NCBI GenBank assembly: GCA_030596405.1
Contig: JAUVKB010000135.1
Coordinates: 1 to 6,154 of the forward strand
Length of the DNA stretch: 6,154 nucleotides
Reading direction: 5' to 3'
Origin: Deltaproteobacteria bacterium
GTDB taxonomy: Bacteria > Desulfobacterota > Desulfobacteria > Desulfobacterales > JAUVKB01
This document shows, piece by piece, positions 1 to 5,368 of this stretch. Within the stretch, counting starts at the first letter, position 1; each line of letters starts with the position of its first letter. The notes beneath the pieces were generated by a model. It had not been told where the DNA came from and did not search any database. It saw only the letters and a program-made list of their open reading frames with translations. Both the position numbers and the translations under genes were made by a program.

Positions 1-3000
1 ATTCATCTTCTATTTCCCCCCGGCCGTACTTGCCGCCCGCCCAGATATTGTGCGCCTTTTCAAGCGCTTCGCCAAAAGGTCTGTCCTTTTCTACAACCTG
101 CGCGGCATAAATTAAAGAAGATTGCGGAAAAAAATGCAACGGCTTAACCAGGCCTTTCCAGAAATTGTCGAGCAGGCTTTTTAAAATATCAACGCTGTTT
201 TTCACAGGAAGGTATTCCCATCCCTCCCATACGGATTCATCTTGTCTGCCGGATCTCTTCCTCCCGGCAGAATCTAATCCGACAAGAAGACTCGTCTTTG
301 GATAATCGCAAGATTCGATGCTGTTTAACACAAGGTGGCGGATCCATATCCCAAGATGGTCTTTTGCCTTTAGTTTTGCAAAACGGTAATAAAGCAAATG
401 TTTTTGACGGACGTCATCGATTTTGCCGATCAATTTGAAATCGGATATATCAAGATCCACTTCTATGGCCGCCAACTTTCTGTCTTGCACATAAGGCTCT
501 GTTTTTATAATAAAATCATCTATTTTTCGGGTTATTCCGCCATAGATGCATTCTCCGATTGCGCCGTGTGGAAGAATTCCGGAAGCCTTGTTTAAAGGGA
601 GTAAACCCTTAAGATCATATCCTGACACTCTTTTTTCCAAAAGGCGTTGTTCAAGCAAATACTTGTCCAGCCCGCCGATATCAAACGGTTCATTCTCTTT
701 AAGGATCAAAGCGCTTTCTTCAAGATAAATTCCGATCCTCTTGTTTAACAAAAACCTGGACGGATTGTGATAGAAAGCGCAAAAATCATTTACGTCAACC
801 GTTTTCCATTCTTTTCCCGGCTTGGGAAGACCCTTTGTAATAAAAGAAACAGGTGTTTTCCGTGTATTTATGAGTCGGCAGGCAGTGTAAAAATTTTCTT
901 TTGAATAGCTAAGCAGATTGTTGTTTTCTTTAAAATATTCAGGGCTAAAGGCCTGGAGACGATGGCTGGTTATAATCTGACTGAGTATATCCCTGTCGGG
1001 GGGGGTACCGAAACCCTGCTTGATGTAATCCGTCAGTTCACTTACCAGCGCCGACGGGGGTATAGGGCTGTTGTCGCGAATGCTGTTTCCCACGTAACTT
1101 ATATACAATTTTTTTCTTGCAGAGAGCAGGACTTCTAAAAAAAGATACCGGTCGTCGTTTCGGCGTGACCTGTCCCCTGGTTTGGGAAATTTTGCAACAA
1201 GATCAAATTCAAGCTGTTTGGATTTTTTGGGATAAACATCGCTGTTCATACCCACAAGGCATATAACTTTAAAAGGTATGCTCCTCATCGGCAGCATGGC
1301 GCAAAAAGTTACGCCGCTTGTGATAAAACCGGAACCGAAACCCTTTTTTTTAAAATTCTGTTCCAGATAATAACGGATAACGGCAAAATCGACTTTGTCG
1401 TGAAAATCAGACAAGTTCTGCATGTTGATCAAACCGCTTAACGTGCGTCCTATTATCTGCATCTCCTTTTCAAAATTTTCAGCAGCCAAAAAAAACTTTT
1501 CTAAAATATCCGTCAAAGTAACCGACCATTTACTTATAGTCTTTACTCTATTCAAAGATTTGACATGTGAAAACAGTTGATCCGCAAACTCAACAAACCT
1601 GCCGAGCACAGAAACGTCATCTCCTTCGATATTGTCGTAAGGCAGGATGCCGGCAAATCTTTTTTCGTCTTTACCAGGCAGTGCGTATCCTAAAACAAGC
1701 CTTTTTATTCCCGCCTGCCAGGTGTTTTCAGAAAATTCAGGAAGGCCCAAGCTTTTGCGGTCACGTCCGTTAATACCCCATCTTATCCTGGTGTCGTTTA
1801 TCCAGTTTTGAATAAGTTCAAGATCGGCTGTCGATATGTCAAATTTTTCACGCACCGGACGTGATTCAAGGATTGCAAATACATCAGCCGCACTGAAACG
1901 GCCGGTTTTAAGATCTAATATCTCCAAAAAAATATCGGTGACGGAACCTTCACCGATAATACTCCGGTCTGCGATACTAAAAGGGATCCTTTTTGAATCA
2001 TCGGCCGGAAGATCAAACACAGACTGGATATATGGGCTGTAAGTCTCAATGTCAGGCATCATCACAAGGATATCTTCAGGCGTTAAATCCGGATCTTTTT
2101 CAAACATTTCAAGCAGATTATCATACAGGATCTGAATTTCCCGCATGGGACCGTGACAGGAGTGTATCTGGATTGAAACATCATCTTCTGCGACAATTTT
2201 ATTTTTATCCGGCCTGCTTTTATCCGCCCCTCTGTTAACAAGATTCATAATATCAGACTGCACACAAGACAGCAGAGTATCCTCGCCGGGTTCGACAAAG
2301 AGCTGAACTCCCTCGCCGGCAAATTCGCAGGTCAAATCAAAAAAATCCCTTCCCAAAGTCCCCATGGACGCCAGCAGATCGTTTCCATGTTCTATGTGGA
2401 GTATCTCTTTTGCACTGGATTCCGTTTCAAAACCTTTAGCGCTTATACTCTTTGCCACTCTTTTTATCTCTCTTTTTGAAAGGATATCACCCCAGTAATG
2501 ACTGCAAGGGTTCATAATAAAAAAGTTCACCTCGACAAACTTAGATATCGCCGCAAAAATCTGCATATGAAAAGGGGGAAGGTATGATATGCCAAAAATT
2601 GAAACCCTTTCGGGTAGATTCTTTACGCGGTTACCGGATTTTTCAATCAGGTTGAAAAATTCTCCGGCAAGAGCCCCGCGATGCTTGCTTTCCTTTTCTT
2701 TAACAAGTTCTCTCCATAGTATAGCCTGCCAGTTACTCTCCTGGCCCCTTTCCCATTTGAAAATCATTTCAGGACGAAATATAAGATATTGGTCAAATGT
2801 ATCGGCAATCCGCTCTGCAAGCTGGAATCTTCTAAGATCCTTATTTGGTTTGTCCAGATAGAATTTGATGCTTTTAAGCGCAGGTCTTGTTATGCATGAC
2901 AAAATAAGTTTCATGATATTCCACGCCATTATATCCGGATCAAAATAATGATCTTCGCTAAAATCGGGTATAACTTTTTGGAACATCTCATAAACAAAAG

Positions 3001-3211
3001 CGTTTGGGAAAGGAAAATCGATATTTGAGCATATGCCGTGGCGCCGGGCAAGTTCCATGGAAATCCAGTGTTCCATGCCTTTACTCTGTACAACAATAAT
3101 TTCTTGAGCAAACGGCGACGACAGGGGAGTTTCCAAAATTTTTGCCATCGCCCCTGCCAGCATTTCCAATCGGTTGCTGCTGAAAAGATTAAAATTCGAT
3201 GTAAAACCCAT
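1..3211 (-). CDS. recC: RecBCD enzyme subunit RecC (exonuclease V gamma), 3' end cut by window
   Basis: This is the RecC subunit of the RecBCD helicase-nuclease, which processes double-strand breaks in the cytoplasm. RecC holds the split DNA strands, scans for Chi and helps load RecA. The minus frame from ATG 3211 is open for 1070 codons to the window edge. E. coli RecC has 1122 residues, so a few dozen C-terminal residues are probably missing. RecC landmarks seen in order are: SNRLE (12-16); VQSKGMEHW (41-49) and GICSNIDFPFP (59-69); DTFDQYLIFRP (137-147); FGISYLPP (206-213) with NPCSHYWGD (234-242); HSCHGPMRE (350-358) and MPDIETYSPYIQ (385-396); MRSIPFK (642-648) with GMNSDVYP (654-661); and GDRSRRNDDRYLFLE (679-693). 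The C-terminal part matches the inactive nuclease-like domain. The N-terminus lines up with E. coli RecC at SNRL, which supports this start, although no Shine-Dalgarno is visible before it. recB and recD are not in the window. recB could lie just beyond position 1, as in many genomes (inference). Confidence 0.96.
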   Translation of the reverse strand, partial: MGFTSNFNLFSSNRLEMLAGAMAKILETPLSSPFAQEIIVVQSKGMEHWISMELARRHGICSNIDFPFPNAFVYEMFQKVIPDFSEDHYFDPDIMAWNIMKLILSCITRPALKSIKFYLDKPNKDLRRFQLAERIADTFDQYLIFRPEMIFKWERGQESNWQAILWRELVKEKESKHRGALAGEFFNLIEKSGNRVKNLPERVSIFGISYLPPFHMQIFAAISKFVEVNFFIMNPCSHYWGDILSKREIKRVAKSISAKGFETESSAKEILHIEHGNDLLASMGTLGRDFFDLTCEFAGEGVQLFVEPGEDTLLSCVQSDIMNLVNRGADKSRPDKNKIVAEDDVSIQIHSCHGPMREIQILYDNLLEMFEKDPDLTPEDILVMMPDIETYSPYIQSVFDLPADDSKRIPFSIADRSIIGEGSVTDIFLEILDLKTGRFSAADVFAILESRPVREKFDISTADLELIQNWINDTRIRWGINGRDRKSLGLPEFSENTWQAGIKRLVLGYALPGKDEKRFAGILPYDNIEGDDVSVLGRFVEFADQLFSHVKSLNRVKTISKWSVTLTDILEKFFLAAENFEKEMQIIGRTLSGLINMQNLSDFHDKVDFAVIRYYLEQNFKKKGFGSGFITSGVTFCAMLPMRSIPFKVICLVGMNSDVYPKKSKQLEFDLVAKFPKPGDRSRRNDDRYLFLEVLLSARKKLYISYVGNSIRDNSPIPPSALVSELTDYIKQGFGTPPDRDILSQIITSHRLQAFSPEYFKENNNLLSYSKENFYTACRLINTRKTPVSFITKGLPKPGKEWKTVDVNDFCAFYHNPSRFLLNKRIGIYLEESALILKENEPFDIGGLDKYLLEQRLLEKRVSGYDLKGLLPLNKASGILPHGAIGECIYGGITRKIDDFIIKTEPYVQDRKLAAIEVDLDISDFKLIGKIDDVRQKHLLYYRFAKLKAKDHLGIWIRHLVLNSIESCDYPKTSLLVGLDSAGRKRSGRQDESVWEGWEYLPVKNSVDILKSLLDNFWKGLVKPLHFFPQSSLIYAAQVVEKDRPFGEALEKAHNIWAGGKYGRGEIEDE

Positions 3212-3230
3212 TAAAATATAGTATCATATT

Positions 3231-3260
3231 ATTATATATAAAATTTTCGTCTTCCTTGAA
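3231..3260 (-). promoter_or_regulatory. Candidate sigma70-type promoter for recC
   Basis: Read on the minus strand, a perfect TATAAT occupies 3236 down to 3231. An 18-bp spacer precedes it, and the upstream hexamer TTCAAG (3260-3255) matches the -35 consensus TTGACA only weakly. A start near 3224 would give recC a leader of only about a dozen bases without a Shine-Dalgarno. The surrounding DNA is so AT-rich that a chance TATAAT is quite possible. Confidence 0.35.
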
Positions 3261-3280
3261 CTGTTTTGCCTCAGACGAAA
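3245..3280. repeat. 8-bp inverted repeat overlapping the recC promoter region
   Basis: TTTCGTCT at 3245-3252 is the exact reverse complement of AGACGAAA at 3273-3280, with a 20-base spacer. It lies 34 to 69 bp upstream of the recC start codon and covers the candidate -35 element. It could be an operator for a dimeric regulator or a weak hairpin. No T-tract directly follows either arm, so it is not a convincing terminator. Confidence 0.45.
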
Positions 3281-3448
3281 TAAAACATTTTTCAAAAGTC
3301 TCTATTTTTTGATATATAACATGTATATTACATTATTGTCTGGAAGAAATAAAAACATTTAACACTTAAATATTTTTTGCAATTTGAGTTTCTACCTCTT
3401 CAATAAAAAGCCTGGTCGATTATTAATATTTTTTTACTTCTTAACTTC

Positions 3449-3475
3449 TTGACATATAATTAAAAACCGTATAAT
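3449..3475 (+). promoter_or_regulatory. Strong sigma70-like promoter for the microprotein/IHF operon
   Basis: TTGACA at 3449-3454 and TATAAT at 3470-3475 are both exact consensus hexamers. The spacer of 15 bp is shorter than the usual 16-18, which could lower activity or make the promoter sensitive to DNA twist or bending. A second TATAAT follows immediately after the -35 hexamer (3455-3460) and a third lies at 3499-3504, so the true -10 element is not fixed by sequence alone. Transcription from near 3482 would leave a leader of about 115 bases before the start codon at 3597. Confidence 0.6.
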
Positions 3476-3515
3476 TCATTTTTTGAAAGGGTGTAGCCTA
3501 TAATTTTTAATATTT

Positions 3516-3528
3516 AATCAACCATTGA
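3516..3528 (+). promoter_or_regulatory. Possible IHF binding site in the operon leader
   Basis: The bases AATCAACCATTGA match the E. coli IHF consensus WATCAANNNNTTR at all conserved positions except one (G instead of the second T of TTR). The site is in AT-rich DNA downstream of the promoter and upstream of an IHF-family gene. That arrangement would suit autoregulation, which is known for IHF genes in E. coli. The consensus is loose, so chance is a real alternative. Confidence 0.25.
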
Positions 3529-3584
3529 AATAATTATTAATTATAACGCTTAACCGTTTAATATCATTTTTTTACAAAATCAGT

Positions 3585-3591
3585 AAGAAGG
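3585..3591 (+). promoter_or_regulatory. Ribosome binding site of the 41-codon gene
   Basis: AAGAAGG lies 5 bases before the ATG at 3597. It supports translation of the short frame and chooses this ATG over the ATG at 3592, which sits directly against the motif and whose frame ends after seven codons. Confidence 0.6.
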
Positions 3592-3596
3592 ATGAT

Positions 3597-3722
3597 ATGG
3601 TTGCCACAAAATTAAAAGGTGAGATCGATAAAATTATAAAAAGAATTGACAATATTATGGATAAGGTTGATCGACTCGATTCCGCAATTATTGAAGATTC
3701 AAGAAAAAATTATAAATTATAA
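3597..3722 (+). CDS. Predicted 41-aa charged coiled-coil microprotein
   Basis: I do not recognise this protein. The frame encodes 41 residues from ATG 3597 to TAA 3720-3722, preceded by a good Shine-Dalgarno and, further up, by a consensus-like promoter. Nearly the whole product looks like one amphipathic helix with regular heptads. Hydrophobic residues fall at Ile10, Ile17, Val24 and Ile31 (one core position) and at Ile13, Ile20 and Leu27 (the other), with Lys, Arg, Asp and Glu between them. There is no signal peptide or membrane segment, so it is probably cytoplasmic and oligomeric, or docks on a partner helix. It ends 27 bp before the IHF-like gene with no terminator between, so the two are probably co-transcribed. 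Possible roles are a partner or modulator of the IHF-like protein, or simply a translated leader peptide. That it is a real gene is likely but unproven. Confidence 0.6.
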   Translation: MVATKLKGEIDKIIKRIDNIMDKVDRLDSAIIEDSRKNYKL

Positions 3723-3749
3723 CGCAACAAGTTTTTTTCAGGAGGCACC

Positions 3750-4031
3750 ATGGCATTAACCAAGAGCGATATTGTCGAGAAGGTACACGAGCTTGGCTTC
3801 ACCAAAAAAAAATCGATCGATACCGTTGAATCCCTTGTGGAAATAATCAAGCGTACACTTGAAAAAAATGAGGATGTCTTAATCTCAGGATTCGGAAAAT
3901 TCTGCATAAAGGACAAGAAGAAACGGAGGGGACGAAATCCCGCGACCGGTTCCGATTTAATACTGAGGGAACGAAAAGTAGTTACATTCAAATGTTCCGG
4001 AAAACTAAGAAAAAAAATTAACGGCGAATGA
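3750..4031 (+). CDS. ihfA: Integration host factor subunit alpha-like DNA-bending protein (HU/IHF family)
   Basis: This is a small nucleoid-associated protein of the HU/IHF family. Members dimerise, wrap and sharply bend DNA, and help recombination, replication initiation and sigma54-type transcription. The 93-residue product has the full family layout: an N-terminal helical dimerisation region beginning MALTKSDIVEKV; the turn ISGFGKF (45-51); the DNA-grasping beta arm with GRNPATG (61-67), whose Pro64 corresponds to the DNA-intercalating proline; then KVVTF (76-80) and a basic C-terminal helix. MALTK at the start and RNPATG with VVTF resemble IhfA more than HU. IHF-alpha-like proteins of Deltaproteobacteria commonly carry the VVTFKCSG variant (from memory). 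An excellent Shine-Dalgarno, CAGGAGG at 3739-3745, precedes the ATG by 4 bases. The gene follows the 41-aa microprotein by 27 bp. A beta-subunit gene is not in the window, so the protein could act as a homodimer or pair with a partner encoded elsewhere. Confidence 0.9.
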   Translation: MALTKSDIVEKVHELGFTKKKSIDTVESLVEIIKRTLEKNEDVLISGFGKFCIKDKKKRRGRNPATGSDLILRERKVVTFKCSGKLRKKINGE

Positions 4032-4110
4032 TAATTTCTCGGACAACTTTCTTGTCTGCTTGAATTAACGCGACATCCCTTACCTGAACCTATGTAACTA
4101 ACATAATTTC

Positions 4111-4305
4111 CAGGCAAAATTTGATGTAAAAAAATTCGTAGTAAGCCCTGCCAGAAAAACCGGCTAGCCATTCTATATAGAACAGACCAAATTTTAGTAA
4201 ATACGGTTTGTTAGAATACTTACCTCCTAAGGTAACTTGCGCATCCAATTAATTACCGCAAATTAGGCAATACGTCTAAAAATTCCTTTTGCTTTCAGGC
4301 AAAAT
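4111..4305 (+). repeat. 10-bp direct repeat CAGGCAAAAT in the prenyl synthase upstream region
   Basis: CAGGCAAAAT occurs at 4111-4120 and 4296-4305, both copies on the plus strand and both preceded by a T-rich base run. The second copy ends 6 bases before the Shine-Dalgarno of the prenyl synthase gene. The repeat may be a regulator site or chance. Confidence 0.3.
4162..4182. repeat. Two adjacent perfect palindromes (possible operator)
   Basis: GGCTAGCC (4162-4169) is an 8-bp perfect palindrome. It is followed after one base by TTCTATATAGAA (4171-4182), a 12-bp perfect palindrome. They lie about 140 bp before the prenyl synthase start, upstream of the TAGAAT candidate -10. Symmetric sites like these are typical of dimeric regulator operators, but no known regulator motif is recognised. 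Confidence 0.35.
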
Positions 4306-4322
4306 CCTGTTGGAGAGACAGT

Positions 4323-5303
4323 ATGACCGACTTAAAGGATAAAATCCTTGCTGCAGTAAAAAATGATCTTGAAGGGATTGAAACCGCCCTCGAGCAAAAT
4401 TTAAACCCGTACCTCGATCTGGTAAACCAAACGGCCAGTCATATTTTGTTCAGCGGCGGCAAAAGGATAAGACCTTTGCTTATGATTCTTTCCGCCAGAA
4501 TAAGTGGCTATAAAGGGGAAAAAGACAAAACCTTTTCCGTTGTTTTTGAATACTTGCATGCTGCAACCCTCTTGCATGACGATATCGTTGATGGCGCCGC
4601 ACTGCGCAGGGGCAAACCCGTGGCAAATTCAATATGGAGCAATTCAAGCACCGTCCTTGTAGGAGATTTCTTGCTTGCGCGAGCCCTTTCAATTTCAGCA
4701 CAAACAAGGTTGCCGGAAGTTATCGAAATAATAGCAAAAATAACAGAATATATGTCCCAGGGTGAAATACACCAGTTAATAAGAAAAGGTAAAATAGACC
4801 TGGCAGAAGATGAGTACATGGACATTATTCAGCACAAAACCGCTGTTCTTATCGAGGGGGCATGCCGTGTTGGCGCCCTTATAGCCGGCGCAACAAAAGA
4901 AGAAGAGATGGCCCTTTCCAAATATGGCATTAATCTTGGAATCGCTTTCCAGATGGTTGATGATCTTCTCGACTACACGTCGGATGTCAGTACCCTTGGA
5001 AAAGCGGTTGGCGCGGACTTGAAGGAAGGTAAACTGACCTTGCCCGTTATATATTCCCTTAACAAAGCCGGCACAAAAGACCGTGATAAAATGGAAAAGA
5101 TAATAAAGTGCAAGAATTTTTCCGACGATGATTTTTTCACTTTTATTGAGATGTTAAAAAAATATGAGGGGATTAAATATACTAAAAAGCTGGTATTAGA
5201 ATATGTTGATAATGCAAAAAAATCTCTTTCGGTCTTTAAACCTTCAATAACCAAAGAAAATCTTTTAAATATTGCAGATTATGTAATAGCGAGAAAAAAT
5301 TAA
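4323..5303 (+). CDS. ispB: All-trans polyprenyl diphosphate synthase (IspB-like, quinone side chain)
   Basis: This cytoplasmic enzyme elongates allylic diphosphates with successive isopentenyl diphosphate units to make the long trans-prenyl tail of the respiratory quinone. All catalytic motifs are intact in the 326 residues (E. coli IspB has 323): GGKRIRP (45-51); the first aspartate-rich motif DDIVD (86-90) followed by LRRGKP (94-99); GDFLLARA (114-121); the KTA motif (172-174); and the second aspartate-rich motif DDLLD (213-217), followed by GKAVGADLKEGKLTLP (226-241). The residues before the first motif read ATLLH, with Ala81 at the -5 position, as in IspB and unlike the bulky aromatics of farnesyl synthases. 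This favours a long-chain product, but the exact chain length cannot be read from sequence. GGAGAG at 4312-4317 lies 5 bases before the ATG. The secreted-protein gene follows after 65 bp. Confidence 0.93.
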   Translation: MTDLKDKILAAVKNDLEGIETALEQNLNPYLDLVNQTASHILFSGGKRIRPLLMILSARISGYKGEKDKTFSVVFEYLHAATLLHDDIVDGAALRRGKPVANSIWSNSSTVLVGDFLLARALSISAQTRLPEVIEIIAKITEYMSQGEIHQLIRKGKIDLAEDEYMDIIQHKTAVLIEGACRVGALIAGATKEEEMALSKYGINLGIAFQMVDDLLDYTSDVSTLGKAVGADLKEGKLTLPVIYSLNKAGTKDRDKMEKIIKCKNFSDDDFFTFIEMLKKYEGIKYTKKLVLEYVDNAKKSLSVFKPSITKENLLNIADYVIARKN

Positions 5304-5368
5304 TTATATTACAAGCCATACAAAACACATAATGATTTGCAAAGAGTGGAAAGGAAATAAGATAAGGT

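Larger units (their letters stand above)
3212..3596. other. AT-rich divergent intergenic region between recC and the microprotein gene
   Basis: This gene-free stretch of 385 bases is far richer in A and T than the flanking recC frame, with many runs such as TATATA and T6-T7. It separates recC (leftward) from the microprotein/IHF pair (rightward), so it must hold the promoters for both. The items I can support inside it are listed separately: a recC promoter candidate, an inverted repeat, a rightward promoter, an IHF-like site and one copy of an 11-bp repeat. The part from about 3300 to 3430 shows only simple AT-rich sequence. A 9-bp AAAACATTT occurs twice there (3282-3290 and 3352-3360), which may be chance. 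I see no credible reading frame or RNA gene. Confidence 0.75.
3539..3725. repeat. 11-bp direct repeat AATTATAACGC bracketing the microprotein gene
   Basis: AATTATAACGC occurs at 3539-3549 and again at 3715-3725, a period of 176 bp. The first copy is in the leader. The second spans the stop codon of the 41-codon gene and enters the gap before the IHF-like gene. The copies therefore flank the small gene almost exactly. They could be paired protein-binding sites, a relic of an insertion, or coincidence in AT-rich DNA. Confidence 0.35.
4032..4322. other. Intergenic region between the IHF-like gene and the prenyl synthase gene
   Basis: These 291 bases contain no credible gene. A weak 5-bp hairpin just after the IHF stop (GACAA 4042-4046 with TTGTC 4052-4056) lacks a T-tract, so no clear terminator is seen. 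The middle carries two adjacent palindromes. Near the right end TAGAAT (4212-4217) could be a -10 element for the prenyl synthase, but I find no matching -35. Two small inverted repeats lie downstream of it: TTACC 4220-4224 with GGTAA 4231-4235, and TTGCG 4237-4241 with CGCAA 4257-4261. They would be in the leader of such a transcript. The size of the gap suggests the prenyl synthase has its own promoter here. Confidence 0.6.

Noticed and set aside
398..2861. Several plus-strand frames of 60-90 codons across this stretch
   Set aside because: All lie opposite the recC coding frame, which is continuous and conserved along its whole length. None has a ribosome site with a recognisable product.
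2929..3111. 60-codon minus-strand frame inside the start of recC
   Set aside because: It is an alternative frame within the conserved N-terminal RecC region and has no independent support.
3301..3330. Palindrome around ACATGT in the AT-rich divergent region
   Set aside because: Only the 6-bp core is symmetric. The flanks break symmetry at the first base on either side, so chance is the better explanation.
4042..4056. Hairpin after the IHF-like gene as a rho-independent terminator
   Set aside because: The stem is only 5 bp, is not GC-rich, and no T-tract follows it.
4116..4126. Reverse-orientation IHF site around TTGAT in the ihfA-ispB gap
   Set aside because: Only the TTGAT core fits. The flanking W and most of the YAA half mismatch the consensus.
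3710..4171. 153-codon minus-strand frame overlapping the IHF-like gene
   Set aside because: It is antisense to a clearly conserved IHF-family gene, has no recognisable domain, and its low-complexity Phe/Ser/Leu-rich composition is typical of a mirror frame.
4480..5254. Three minus-strand frames opposite the prenyl synthase
   Set aside because: They are antisense shadows of an intact enzyme carrying all catalytic motifs.
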